A stretch of DNA of 64,000 bases, from NCBI GenBank assembly GCA_026004415.1, contig BPJC01000004.1, forward strand, positions 80,323-144,322, read 5' to 3'. The notes beneath the pieces were generated by a model. It searched no databases. It was not told the origin of the DNA and worked only from the letters and a program-made list of their open reading frames with translations. Source of the DNA: Patescibacteria group bacterium. Its GTDB lineage: Bacteria > Patescibacteriota > Microgenomatia > UBA1406 > GWC2-37-13. The translations under genes and the position numbers were made by a program. Numbering within the stretch: position 1 is the stretch's first letter; the number at the start of each line of letters is the position of its first letter. Of this stretch, positions 46,515 to 55,992 are shown one piece after another.

Positions 46515-48632
46515 TTACTCTATAACTATTTTATCAGCAAAAACAGGCGTATAAGATAAAAAAGGAATTAAGGTTTTATCTTCTATTATAGCAACATTGG
46601 CCACACCTGGTTCTTTCTTCAGCAGATCAACGACCTCAGTTTTAGGCTTCCAAACTACTAAAGCGCTCAGTCTTGATTTATCCAGATTATACCTAGTATT
46701 TGCAGTAATAGCAAAATTATACTTAACAGTATCATCAGATGATTCTTTTTTATAGGTTATCTCCAGATCATCTGAAGCATACTTAAAATTAGTTTCCAAC
46801 TGAGACTGCAACTTAGGTTCAATAAGTTTTAAAACCTTTTCCTTATCTAAAAGAGCCAATTTTGCCTCAACTTCAGCTGAGACTGATACTGAATCAGCAA
46901 CTTCATTAACTTCTTTATCAAACTCTGCTTTGGTTATCTGATACTGATTAAGATCTGAAATGTAAAAATACTTGGTTTTGTCAAAACTCAGCTCCTCAGA
47001 AGATAACTGCTCCTTTGTCTTTTCTAGAACTGATTCTTTTAGTTTATCTAAATCAGATTTGGCAACTGTGGAAAGTTCCTCCTGACTGCCACCTGAAGTT
47101 GCTTTAGTTAATTTGGCATAATAAAGATCAGTATTCAGATCTCCTAACTTAATTTTGTCAGAATATGACAAATTGTAATCTGATCCGATCTGTTCTGCAG
47201 TTATGCCAACAGTTCCTACAGCTGGCTTTTTAACAACTGATCCATCGACCTCTGTTTCCTCTGCGGGATCTAACTTTAAAGCTAAATCTGTTACAAACAC
47301 CTTGCCGTTTATACTAATCTTTGATCCCTTATCCAGACTAAACTGCTGAGTAGAAAAGTTGTAAACAGTTATCTCGCCTTTGGCTTTCTCACCTACGCTT
47401 TCAGTGCCAGAAGTTGCTGTTTTATCTGTTAAAGAAAAGGTTTTAGTCTCATAAGCAATCAAGTCATTAAGTTCATCGGCAGTTAACGATTGTTCAACTT
47501 TTATCTCTGATGTTTGAGGCTCAACAGATATTACTAATCTATGAAAATAAAGTTCATTAACAAAAAACACTACCAAGAAACCTAAAACAAAAATTATAAT
47601 GGCAAAAACAGGTCCCTTAACTCTGAAATCAGGCAGTTTCAGCCTAAACATTGACAAAGACAAACCGCTCCAGAACCTATTTCTAGTATTGGTTTGCAGA
47701 CTATCAGCTCTTTGTTCTTCAAAGTTTAAGTTTATATAATCTTGTTCCGTTTCTTTCTTATAATCTGTATTGATATCATCGGTTTCTGAAAAACCAAAAG
47801 GCAGATTGGGCGCAGAATATTCGTAATTGTCAGCTTCAGACTGATTTTCTGTGACAGTTGATTCAGCGGTATAACTATAACTTGTTTTTTCAAAAACTTC
47901 AGGATCTTCTTGACTACTTGAAGCTAAATTAGATCCTGTTATCTCAGCGCAGAATAAATCTACCAGTATTTGATTCAACTGATCAAATTTAACCATCTCA
48001 ACCTCTGGTTTGTCATTTAGTTTCAAAACATTTTGCCAATCAAGTTCAACTAAATCTTGATCTAATTTTGGCAGATCAAGATAATCAGCAATAATGATTT
48101 TGTCAAGTTTTGGTTGATCTGGCAAAACATTTACCACAGAGTCTTTAACATTTGTCAGTTTATCTGCAACAAACAAATTAAACACTGAATAACTGACTTT
48201 ATTATTTTCTATAAGGTTGGCAAAGGCTCTGCTAGAATCTATCTCAACAAAGACAGCTGTTTTTTGACCAGACTGCAAAAACTTTTTAACAATAGCTTCT
48301 TGAGTTTCTATATAACCTAAAATTTTTAGTGATAATTTTTTGCAAATATCTGAAAACTCTTTAAGATAGACTTTTTTAATTTTAGATGAATCTTTATCTA
48401 TAAAAAAACTTGTTAAAAAAAATACAATTTTATTCGGTCTGTCCTTAAAATTTTCTTTAATCTCATCTAAAACAGACTCTAAATAACTTGCCAGCTCTGC
48501 TGTGTCTTCAATGCTTGATCTGAATTCCTTAAGTATCCTGTTGCTGTTTTTAGGATCAATATAAGAAACTATCAGATTATTTTCAGTTAAAAAAAGGCTT
48601 AAATATGTGTCTTTTTTAGCAAATAAAAACAT
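46515..48632 (-). CDS. Large single-pass membrane protein, unknown, with baseplate-J-like outer domain
   Basis: 705 residues: an N-terminal cytoplasmic domain of about 230 residues (alternating strands and helices, e.g. KIVFFLTSFFIDKDSS, AVFVEIDSSRAFANLI, perhaps a degenerate actin-like/PilM-type fold), an acidic Ser/Glu linker (about 235-325), one membrane helix (about 343-363) and an outer domain of beta type (GEITVYNFSTQQFSLDKGSKI, GTVGITAEQIGSDYNLS), the pattern of baseplate J-like domains in CPR proteins. I do not recognise the whole protein. It is followed by sortase and preceded by an anchored solute-binding protein, so a surface complex is likely. Confidence 0.7.
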   Translation of the reverse strand: MFLFAKKDTYLSLFLTENNLIVSYIDPKNSNRILKEFRSSIEDTAELASYLESVLDEIKENFKDRPNKIVFFLTSFFIDKDSSKIKKVYLKEFSDICKKLSLKILGYIETQEAIVKKFLQSGQKTAVFVEIDSSRAFANLIENNKVSYSVFNLFVADKLTNVKDSVVNVLPDQPKLDKIIIADYLDLPKLDQDLVELDWQNVLKLNDKPEVEMVKFDQLNQILVDLFCAEITGSNLASSSQEDPEVFEKTSYSYTAESTVTENQSEADNYEYSAPNLPFGFSETDDINTDYKKETEQDYINLNFEEQRADSLQTNTRNRFWSGLSLSMFRLKLPDFRVKGPVFAIIIFVLGFLVVFFVNELYFHRLVISVEPQTSEIKVEQSLTADELNDLIAYETKTFSLTDKTATSGTESVGEKAKGEITVYNFSTQQFSLDKGSKISINGKVFVTDLALKLDPAEETEVDGSVVKKPAVGTVGITAEQIGSDYNLSYSDKIKLGDLNTDLYYAKLTKATSGGSQEELSTVAKSDLDKLKESVLEKTKEQLSSEELSFDKTKYFYISDLNQYQITKAEFDKEVNEVADSVSVSAEVEAKLALLDKEKVLKLIEPKLQSQLETNFKYASDDLEITYKKESSDDTVKYNFAITANTRYNLDKSRLSALVVWKPKTEVVDLLKKEPGVANVAIIEDKTLIPFLSYTPVFADKIVIE

Positions 48633-48656
48633 AGTTCTATATAAAATTATATAGCA

Positions 48657-50147
48657 TTATTGATCTGAGATTAAATTATAACGACTTAAAACCTCAACAA
48701 CGCCTTGATGAGCTGTCTGCATAGCGTCGCGATAAGATACTCCTTGGGCAGTTGCATTTACTGCATTTTCTAAATACTTAATGATATTGTCATTAAGCCC
48801 ATCATCAAAGGTTCTGGCTATGCCGTATGTTGTAATAAAGTAATCTGCTTGCTTAACAACTCCAGAAAGATAAGGATTATCTGACAATGTAGCGCCAAGC
48901 TCTTTAAGCGGATAAGCTGTGCCAAACAACCTTACTTTTGACTGATTTTCATACAATTTTAGCAATTGGTCTTTTTCAGATAAATACTTAAGAAACTTCC
49001 AAGCCTCAAGCTGATTTTCACTCTTTCTGGAGACACCTTCAATCCAGTAACTGCCTATTGACAATGGATCAGCTCCAGGAACCTGCGGCACAGGCGCTGA
49101 TTTTACATTGATATCTTTGTTAATCTGTTTAATTATTAAAATCTGCCATGAAGGAGCAAAGATCATAGCTACTTTGCCTTCGGCAAAAGCCACCACAGAG
49201 TCCGGCATTGTCTCTGACCAAACATTATTTGGTGGCTCTGCAAACCTACGATACTGCGATAATATGTCAATTGCCTCTTGAGCTTGAAGGTTGGCAATAC
49301 TTCCACCGTTTTGGTACAACATCAAAAGCAGTATATCTGAAAAATGCTGAATATTGCCAGCAGTACCCAAAGCTATGCCTGATGTTAAAATATTTCCAGA
49401 AGAATCCTTAACAGTTGTTTTCTCAACTGCTTCTATAAAAGCGTCCCAAGTAGCAGGCGGACTGCTGATGCCTGCTGTTTTCAACAGATCTTCATTGTAA
49501 ATCAAAAGCAGACCATCTATCATCAAAGGCAGTCCATAAACCTTTTTGTCTATAACCAAATCTTTTACTATAGAGTTATAATACTGCTTGGAAAACTCAT
49601 CAGCAGAGACCACAGATTCAGGCGCATAGCTTAAAACTTCTTTAAGTTCAGGAATCCATGAATTATGAAACCTAAAAATATCAGGACCAACGCCGCGTTC
49701 AGTTCTGGCAACAATTTTTTGGGCATAAGCGTCTTTTACAGATTTTAATTCATAGTTTATTTTTACATTAGGATTTTTTTTCTGATACTCATCAATAAGA
49801 GGTTGAATGATCTCCTTATCGTCCCAAAGTCCCCAATAAGTCAACTCAACCTTTTTTGCGGAAGTTTTTGGTCTGTTACTTAAAAACAGCTTATAAAGCA
49901 AAAAAAATACGGCAGAAAACAAAACAATAAATATAACTAAGATAATTATATATTTCCTCTTATTATCCTCCACATAAATCATTGGTTCATCTGTAACCTC
50001 AAGCTCCTCAGGAGAAACCTGGATATCTGGAGTTGAGACCTCTTCAGGCAGTTCCTCTACTTGAATATTTGGATCTAAATTGATGCTTTCGTTATTGTTG
50101 GTTTGATTATCTGATTTTTTTGTATTATCATTTTGGTTATCAGCCAT
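48657..50147 (-). CDS. Membrane-anchored extracellular solute-binding protein (family 1)
   Basis: 496 residues: an Asn/Asp/Glu-rich cytoplasmic tail (1-65), one membrane helix (about 66-88) and a full type 1 solute-binding domain (VELTYWGLWDDKEIIQPLI, GVGPDIFRFHNSWIPEL, VAFAEGKVAMIFAPSW). The family usually binds oligosaccharides for ABC uptake. Here it has an internal anchor in place of a lipobox, and no permease or ATPase gene is near, which is unusual. Its start faces vanW with a few bases between. Confidence 0.85.
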   Translation of the reverse strand: MADNQNDNTKKSDNQTNNNESINLDPNIQVEELPEEVSTPDIQVSPEELEVTDEPMIYVEDNKRKYIIILVIFIVLFSAVFFLLYKLFLSNRPKTSAKKVELTYWGLWDDKEIIQPLIDEYQKKNPNVKINYELKSVKDAYAQKIVARTERGVGPDIFRFHNSWIPELKEVLSYAPESVVSADEFSKQYYNSIVKDLVIDKKVYGLPLMIDGLLLIYNEDLLKTAGISSPPATWDAFIEAVEKTTVKDSSGNILTSGIALGTAGNIQHFSDILLLMLYQNGGSIANLQAQEAIDILSQYRRFAEPPNNVWSETMPDSVVAFAEGKVAMIFAPSWQILIIKQINKDINVKSAPVPQVPGADPLSIGSYWIEGVSRKSENQLEAWKFLKYLSEKDQLLKLYENQSKVRLFGTAYPLKELGATLSDNPYLSGVVKQADYFITTYGIARTFDDGLNDNIIKYLENAVNATAQGVSYRDAMQTAHQGVVEVLSRYNLISDQ

Positions 50148-50153
50148 ATATTT

Positions 50154-51506
50154 ATGATAACAAAGACTAACAAAGTTTTGTCTGCATTACTTTTATCAGT
50201 ATTATTTTCAATCTCTATTTTAATAGTGGTTGAAACAACAGCTAGTTATTATGGATTTAACCCCATTATAGAAGACTTTAAGCGAAACACAGAACTACAA
50301 CTGACTAAACTCAAAAAAGCTGAAATGGCAATGAAAGAATCAACAATCACACTGACTACACCTAATATTTCAGTAAGATTCTATGCCAACCAACTGCAAC
50401 CTAAAATCAATACAGACTACTTGGCATACTTAATAGATGACCTTGAAAAACCAGAAAAAATAAGACAAAGGTTAGATATCTACCTAAACAACATTAAACC
50501 CAGTTCTGCAGTAGAGGTCAGTTTCAATAAAGAAGGACTAGACGACATAATATTACTACTAAAAGAAAAAAACGAGATTCCACCTGTATCTGCTAAATTT
50601 CAGTATGAAAACAATAGAGTCACTGTGTTTGAGATTGAAAAATACGGCACTGGCATAGATACTAGACAACTGTGGCAAGATATTGAGCGCGCTTTTTCTG
50701 AAATCTCAAACCAAAGAAAAAGAAAAGATGTTGAAATCGCAGTAAAATTAGTACCTATAAGACCAGAAACAACTCTTGCTGATCTTAACTCATTCAATAT
50801 TAAAGAACTTATAGCAAGCGGAGAATCTGACTTTTCAGGATCAATACCCGCCAGAGTACATAATATTATTACAGCAAGTGAAAAACTAAACGGTGTATTG
50901 ATTCCGCAAGGCAGTATGTTTTCATTTAACTCAGAGATTGGAGATATATCAGTATCAGAAGGTTATAAACAATCTTATATTATAAAAGACGGCAAAACTG
51001 TTTTAGGAGATGGAGGCGGAGTTTGCCAGGTGTCAACAACAGTCTTTAGAGCGGCATTAAACGCAGGGCTTCCTATAATAGAAAGACAAGCTCATTCTTA
51101 CAGAGTCTCATACTATGAAAATGATTCAAAACCTGGACTTGATGCTACAGTGTTCTCTCCTTATGTTGACCTAAAGTTTAAAAATGACACAAGCGGAGCT
51201 ATCTTAATCCAAACTAAAGTTGACACATCAAACAATAAACTTTATGTGTATTTATATGGCCAAAAAGATAATCGAGTAGTAAAGTTAAGCGACATAAGGG
51301 TATGGGATATAAAACCGCCTCCAGAGCCTTTATTTATAGAAGACGAAACCCTGCCTTTAGGAACCAAAAAACAAATAGATTTCTCTGCCTATGGAGCCAA
51401 ATCAAGTTTTGACTATATTGTTTATAAAGATAATAAAGTTATTTATAGCAAAACTTTTGTCTCGATTTACAAACCTTGGCAAGCTGTTTATTTGGTCAAT
51501 AATTAA
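50154..51506 (+). CDS. VanW family protein with peptidoglycan-binding-like domain
   Basis: 450 residues from the ATG at 50154; the ATG at 50133 lies within the divergent gene. N-terminal membrane helix (about 8-28), a PG_binding_4-like domain (60-210), then the VanW domain: GVLIPQGSMFSFNSEIGDIS, GGGVCQVSTTVFRAALNAG and RQAHSYRVSYY. VanW is named from vancomycin operons, but its role is unknown and resistance should not be inferred. Convergent with lon, overlapping by four bases. Confidence 0.9.
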   Translation: MITKTNKVLSALLLSVLFSISILIVVETTASYYGFNPIIEDFKRNTELQLTKLKKAEMAMKESTITLTTPNISVRFYANQLQPKINTDYLAYLIDDLEKPEKIRQRLDIYLNNIKPSSAVEVSFNKEGLDDIILLLKEKNEIPPVSAKFQYENNRVTVFEIEKYGTGIDTRQLWQDIERAFSEISNQRKRKDVEIAVKLVPIRPETTLADLNSFNIKELIASGESDFSGSIPARVHNIITASEKLNGVLIPQGSMFSFNSEIGDISVSEGYKQSYIIKDGKTVLGDGGGVCQVSTTVFRAALNAGLPIIERQAHSYRVSYYENDSKPGLDATVFSPYVDLKFKNDTSGAILIQTKVDTSNNKLYVYLYGQKDNRVVKLSDIRVWDIKPPPEPLFIEDETLPLGTKKQIDFSAYGAKSSFDYIVYKDNKVIYSKTFVSIYKPWQAVYLVNN

Positions 51507-53920
51507 GCCAAAAATTTGGGGAGTTTAATTTTTTTAACTTTATTCAAACTTAGGGTTTCTTTCCAAACCTCATCCATATGACTTACAAAAACAAATTTTA
51601 GATCCTTTTGAATATGAGATGGAATATCTTCAAGATCTTTTTTATTATCTTTTGGCATTATAACCTTTTTGATACCAGCTCTATGGGCGGCAACAACCTT
51701 TTCTTTCACTCCACCGATCTCCAATACCCTACCTCTTAAGGTAATCTCTCCGGTCATACCAACATCTCTTCTCACAGGAATCTTGATTAGAGCAGACAAC
51801 ATAGCTGTGGTTATAGCAATACCAGCAGATGGTCCATCTTTAGGCACTGCACCTTCAGGCACATGTACATGTATATCTATATTCTCAAAAAACTTTTTTT
51901 CTAAACCAAAGACTTCCCATCTTGATCTTATATAACTTAAGGCCGCCTGACAAGACTCCTTCATAACATCTCCAAGTTGTCCAGTTAAAGTAAGATTGCC
52001 TTTTCCTGGCATAACAGCAACCTCTATAAACAGGATATCGCCGCCAGCCTGTGTCCAAGCCAATCCTGTAGAAATACCAATATTGTCTTTATCTTCTATA
52101 ATCTGTTCAGAGTATTTATAAGGCCCTAAAAATTTATGCAGATCGCGAATGCTGATACTAACAGTATCAACTTTTTCCTCCAAAATCTTTAATGCGCTTT
52201 TTCTCATTAAAGCCGCGATCTGTCGTTCAAGCTCTCTAACACCAGCTTCTCTTGTGTATCGTCTTATAATTGTCTGAATTGCCTTATCGCTTACATTAAT
52301 TTTGTAGCTGTCCAAATTATGAGCCTTAATCTGTTTAGATAAAAGATGGTTTTTTACAATGCTAAACTTTTCATCTTCAGTATAACCTGGAAAATGAATT
52401 ACTTCCAGTCTGTCGAGTAAAGCAGAAGGTATAGTATCCAAGATATTTGCTGTTGTTATAAAAAACACATCAGATAAATCAAACGGAACCTCAAGGTAAT
52501 GGTCTGAAAAACTGTGGTTTTGCTCTGGATCAAGCGCTTCCAATAAAGCCGCAGACGGATCACCTCTATAATCCTGACCAATTTTGTCTATCTCATCTAG
52601 CATAAAAACAGGGTTTTTAGTTTTGGCGTCTTTGATGCCTTGAATAATTCTGCCAGGCAAAGCTCCAACATAGGTTCGCCTATGACCTCTTATTTCAGCT
52701 TCATCTCTGATACCACCCAACGAGATCTTAACAAACTCTCTTCCTAACGCTTTTGCAATAGATTTGCCCAACGATGTTTTACCCACACCAGGAGGTCCTA
52801 CAAAACATAAAATTGTTGGAGGATTATAATCTTTATCCTCTTGCCTTACCTTTGAATCTTTGCTGTTTTTATTGTTTTTCTTTTTTAGTTTAACTACAGC
52901 AATGTACTCTATTATACGCTCTTTTATTTTTTTAAGACCATAATGATCTGCATCTAAAATTTTTTTGGCTTTTTCAATATCAAAACTTGACTTAGATTTT
53001 ACTGACCATGGCAGATCTGTTAACCAATCTAAATAGGTTCTTATATACGAAGCCTCTGGATTAAAAGATGACATTTTAGAAAGTCTATCAAGCTCTTTTA
53101 AAGCCTTTTTTTCAACATCAGGAGGCATCTTAGCCTTTTTAATTTTACTCCTATAACTGGCTATTTCTTCTGCTTCAGAGTCTTCTCCCAACTCAGCTTC
53201 TATCAAACGCTTTTTTTCTCTTAAAAAGGATTCTTTAACTCCTCTTTCAAATCTTTTTCTGGTTTGTTCAGATAGTTTTTGCTCTAACTCTAAAATCTCT
53301 AGTTCTTTATTTAACAACTCAAGCTCTTTTTTTAACCTTTCTTTTAAGTCATCAAGCTCCAAAAGCATCTGCCTATCTCTGGCATTGATATCCAAAATCA
53401 TTGCCACATTGTAAGAAAAACTCAAAGGCGAAGTATAATTTAAGATATTTATTAAAAAATTAAAGTCTATAGCCTTGCCTAAATTGATGCTTTTCTTAAG
53501 ACCATTGGAGATTAACCGAACAAGACTCTGTATCTCTACATCATCTTGGTCGACTTTTGGCTCTTGAATTTCTTCTGCTTCAACCAAAAAAATCGGCTCT
53601 TCTGAAATAAACTTTACGACATTAACTCTTTTTAAACCTCTAACTAAGACACTAAACTCGCCTCTTTCTCCTTTAACTCTCTTTAAAACCTTAGCCAAAA
53701 CTCCTATAGTATACAAATCCTTAATTTTAGGGTCATCTATATTTGCTTTTTTTTGTTGAAGAAGAATTACCTCATCGCTTGATTCTTTATCTAAATGATC
53801 AATTACCTTCAAACTCTTTTCTCTGCCAAAGATTAATACATTTTCTGTGTCAGGAAAAACTATCCCGTCGCGAAGGGGAACAACTGGTTTGATTAATTTA
53901 TTTTTTTTGCTTAATATCAT
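51503..53920 (-). CDS. lon: ATP-dependent protease Lon
   Basis: 805 residues: LON N-terminal domain (1-200), coiled coil rich in Glu/Lys/Leu (about 190-260), AAA+ module with Walker A GPPGVGKTSLGKS and Walker B VFMLDEIDKIG, then the protease with catalytic Ser in PKDGPSAGIAIT and Lys in GGVKEKVVAAHRAG. It degrades damaged and regulatory proteins. The promoter lies eight bases upstream of the ATG. No CIRCE or other heat-shock operator is visible. Length is standard. Confidence 0.98.
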   Translation of the reverse strand: MILSKKNKLIKPVVPLRDGIVFPDTENVLIFGREKSLKVIDHLDKESSDEVILLQQKKANIDDPKIKDLYTIGVLAKVLKRVKGERGEFSVLVRGLKRVNVVKFISEEPIFLVEAEEIQEPKVDQDDVEIQSLVRLISNGLKKSINLGKAIDFNFLINILNYTSPLSFSYNVAMILDINARDRQMLLELDDLKERLKKELELLNKELEILELEQKLSEQTRKRFERGVKESFLREKKRLIEAELGEDSEAEEIASYRSKIKKAKMPPDVEKKALKELDRLSKMSSFNPEASYIRTYLDWLTDLPWSVKSKSSFDIEKAKKILDADHYGLKKIKERIIEYIAVVKLKKKNNKNSKDSKVRQEDKDYNPPTILCFVGPPGVGKTSLGKSIAKALGREFVKISLGGIRDEAEIRGHRRTYVGALPGRIIQGIKDAKTKNPVFMLDEIDKIGQDYRGDPSAALLEALDPEQNHSFSDHYLEVPFDLSDVFFITTANILDTIPSALLDRLEVIHFPGYTEDEKFSIVKNHLLSKQIKAHNLDSYKINVSDKAIQTIIRRYTREAGVRELERQIAALMRKSALKILEEKVDTVSISIRDLHKFLGPYKYSEQIIEDKDNIGISTGLAWTQAGGDILFIEVAVMPGKGNLTLTGQLGDVMKESCQAALSYIRSRWEVFGLEKKFFENIDIHVHVPEGAVPKDGPSAGIAITTAMLSALIKIPVRRDVGMTGEITLRGRVLEIGGVKEKVVAAHRAGIKKVIMPKDNKKDLEDIPSHIQKDLKFVFVSHMDEVWKETLSLNKVKKIKLPKFLA

Positions 53921-53928
53921 ATGTTAGC

Positions 53929-53957
53929 AGTCTAACACAGAAATTGCTAAAAGTCAA
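53929..53957 (-). promoter_or_regulatory. Promoter for lon
   Basis: Minus strand -35 TTGACT (53952-53957), 17 bases, -10 TAGACT (53929-53934), then eight bases to the ATG at 53920. A leaderless message is likely, as for several genes here. Confidence 0.5.
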
Positions 53958-53988
53958 GGTCAATTTTATAAACTTTTATAAACTAAGA

Positions 53989-54279
53989 TTAGGAAGGAAA
54001 AATTTTATTCCCTTGATCATCTTCTATAAATATAGCAGTTACAGGGCAAGCTCTTGCGGCCTCAACAATAGTATCAAAATTTTCTTCTTCTGCAGTGTTT
54101 ATAACTACAGCCTTCATCTCTGAATCTAAAGCAAATGTTTTTACGGCTACAGCAACACAAGTTCCAGCTCCAATACAAAGATCTCTATCTACCCAAACCT
54201 TGTATTTCTTATCACCTTTGTTTATAGTAACTGGACCTGAGGGATTATTGTTATCAAATAAAACATAGTTGTCATTCAT
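53989..54279 (-). CDS. Ferredoxin with three visible cluster cysteines
   Basis: 96 residues; core VWVDRDLCIGAGTCVAVAV and, near the end, ARACPVTAIFI. In single-cluster ferredoxins the first motif is CxxCxxC; here the second Cys is Ala (CIGAGTC), leaving three ligands plus perhaps a non-Cys one. This favours a [3Fe-4S] or an Ala/solvent-ligated [4Fe-4S] cluster, as known in actinobacterial P450 ferredoxins. It ends the suf operon and may feed electrons to cluster assembly. Length is normal. Confidence 0.88.
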   Translation of the reverse strand: MNDNYVLFDNNNPSGPVTINKGDKKYKVWVDRDLCIGAGTCVAVAVKTFALDSEMKAVVINTAEEENFDTIVEAARACPVTAIFIEDDQGNKIFPS

Positions 54280-54295
54280 AGTTTTTATACAAGAT

Positions 54296-54664
54296 CTAAA
54301 TTTCTAACTTATTAATTGCTTTATGCACTGCCTCAAGCGGCAGTAAAGCGCATTTAAGCCTGTTTACGCCAAGCTCAATACCCAACAAACTTAAAACATT
54401 ATCTTTATTATAACTTAAAACTTCAGAAATCTGTTTACCAATTATATCATCTAACAATATATCAGCGCTTGACAAAGAAATAATGCAACCTGATCCTTTA
54501 AATTTTGCTGTCTCTATTCTGCCATTGTTAACAACTAAGTAAACTGTGATTTTATCTCCGCATAAAGGATTGTCTACTGTTATAGACACAGTAAAACGCT
54601 TAAGTTTGCCAAAATGTTTTGGGTTTTTATACCTGTCTAAAATAATCTCTTTATAAATATCCAT
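54296..54664 (-). CDS. sufU: Iron-sulfur scaffold/sulfur relay protein SufU
   Basis: 122 residues with the three conserved cysteines and Asp: DNPLCGDKI, GSGCIISLSSADIL and RLKCALLPLEA, and the N-terminal YKEIILDRYKNPKHFG. It takes sulfur from SufS. It is shorter than usual SufU (about 145) but has all ligands. Three bases after sufS in the same operon; the ferredoxin follows by 16 bases. Confidence 0.93.
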   Translation of the reverse strand: MDIYKEIILDRYKNPKHFGKLKRFTVSITVDNPLCGDKITVYLVVNNGRIETAKFKGSGCIISLSSADILLDDIIGKQISEVLSYNKDNVLSLLGIELGVNRLKCALLPLEAVHKAINKLEI

Positions 54665-54667
54665 AAG

Positions 54668-55882
54668 TTAAGACAACTTTTTTTTAACTTGTTTTAATGC
54701 AAAAATAAACTTGTCAACATCCTCTTTTGTATTATAAATCTGCAGACTGGCTCTGACTGTTGCAGGATAACCAAGATGATTATGTAAAGGCATTGCGCAA
54801 TGATGACCGGCTCTAACTGCAATATTGTATGAATTCAAAATTCCGGCGATATCATGAGGATGAAAATCAAAAAATTTAAATGCAAAAATGCCCTTACGGC
54901 TCTTTGCAGACTGAGGACCTAAAATTGAGATACACTCTCCAAACTCTTGTTTCAAACTCTTATAACAGTAACCTGACAAATCAGAAACATACTCTGAGAT
55001 CTGCTCTACAGTAACTGAGTTAATATAATCAATAGCTGTTCCTAAAGCAATAACTTCAGCAATAGCTGGCGTTCCTGCTTCAAACTTAAATGGCGGATCT
55101 TGAAACAAAGTTTTGGCAACAGAAACAGATAGAATCATCTCTCCTCCATACAAAAACGGATACGATTCCTCCAACAACTTATATTTGCCGTACAGCACAC
55201 CAACTCCTGTAGGACCAAACATCTTATGACCAGAAAAAGCTAAAAAATCACAGTCAAGATCAGAGACATCTATTTTTGAAGTTAACATAGCTTGAGCTGA
55301 GTCTACCACAACAACAGTTTCAGGATTAAGGGCTCTAATCTGTTTTATAATTTTTTTTAAAGGATTGGGAATTCCAATAACATTTGAAACAAAAGTTAAA
55401 GCAACTATTTTAGTTTTTTTAGTTACAATAGATGACCAATCGTTGGGCAGAGTACCAAACTTGTCAGTTTCAACAACCTTAAAATCAGCGCCTGTCTCAA
55501 AAGCCAGACTTTGCCAAGGCACAAAGTTTGAATGATGCTCTAAAATCGACACAACAACCTCATCGCCTTCTGAAACTATTTTTCTACCCAAAGCATAAGC
55601 CACTAAATTCAAAGACTCAGTAGTGTTTCTAGTAAAGATAATCTCCTCTGATCTTTTAGCTTTAATAAACTCAGCAACTTTTTCTCTAGCAGACTCATAG
55701 GCTTCAGTTGCCTGTTCGGATATTCTATAAATACCTCTGAAGACATTGGCTGAATAATTGCTGTAATAATCAACTAAACTATCTATTACAGTTTTGGGTT
55801 TTAAAGTAGTTGCTGTTGAATCTAAATAAACCAGATCAGGATTGCTGACATAAATTGGAAAATCCTTGCGAAAACTTTTCAT
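54668..55882 (-). CDS. sufS: Cysteine desulfurase SufS
   Basis: 404 residues, PLP fold type I: YLDSTATTLKPKTVIDSL at the start, ILEHHSNFVPWQ, PLP Lys in FSGHKMFGPTGVGVLYG (near 220), and active-site Cys in VRAGHHCAMPLHN. It releases sulfur from cysteine for cluster building with SufU. The usual neighbour sufD is separated by an HNH gene on the opposite strand, so sufS may need its own promoter. Confidence 0.97.
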   Translation of the reverse strand: MKSFRKDFPIYVSNPDLVYLDSTATTLKPKTVIDSLVDYYSNYSANVFRGIYRISEQATEAYESAREKVAEFIKAKRSEEIIFTRNTTESLNLVAYALGRKIVSEGDEVVVSILEHHSNFVPWQSLAFETGADFKVVETDKFGTLPNDWSSIVTKKTKIVALTFVSNVIGIPNPLKKIIKQIRALNPETVVVVDSAQAMLTSKIDVSDLDCDFLAFSGHKMFGPTGVGVLYGKYKLLEESYPFLYGGEMILSVSVAKTLFQDPPFKFEAGTPAIAEVIALGTAIDYINSVTVEQISEYVSDLSGYCYKSLKQEFGECISILGPQSAKSRKGIFAFKFFDFHPHDIAGILNSYNIAVRAGHHCAMPLHNHLGYPATVRASLQIYNTKEDVDKFIFALKQVKKKLS

Positions 55883-55992
55883 ATATCAAAATTAGACCAG
55901 TTTTTGCCAAAAAATCAAGTTAAGTTTAAAAATTTAGAATTTTGAAAAATAATTGAAAAGACTAAAATTTTTATTATAATTCTGATTTTATT

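Noticed and set aside
50154..51506. Vancomycin resistance
   Set aside because: VanW domains are common in bacteria without resistance, and no vanHAX-type genes are present.
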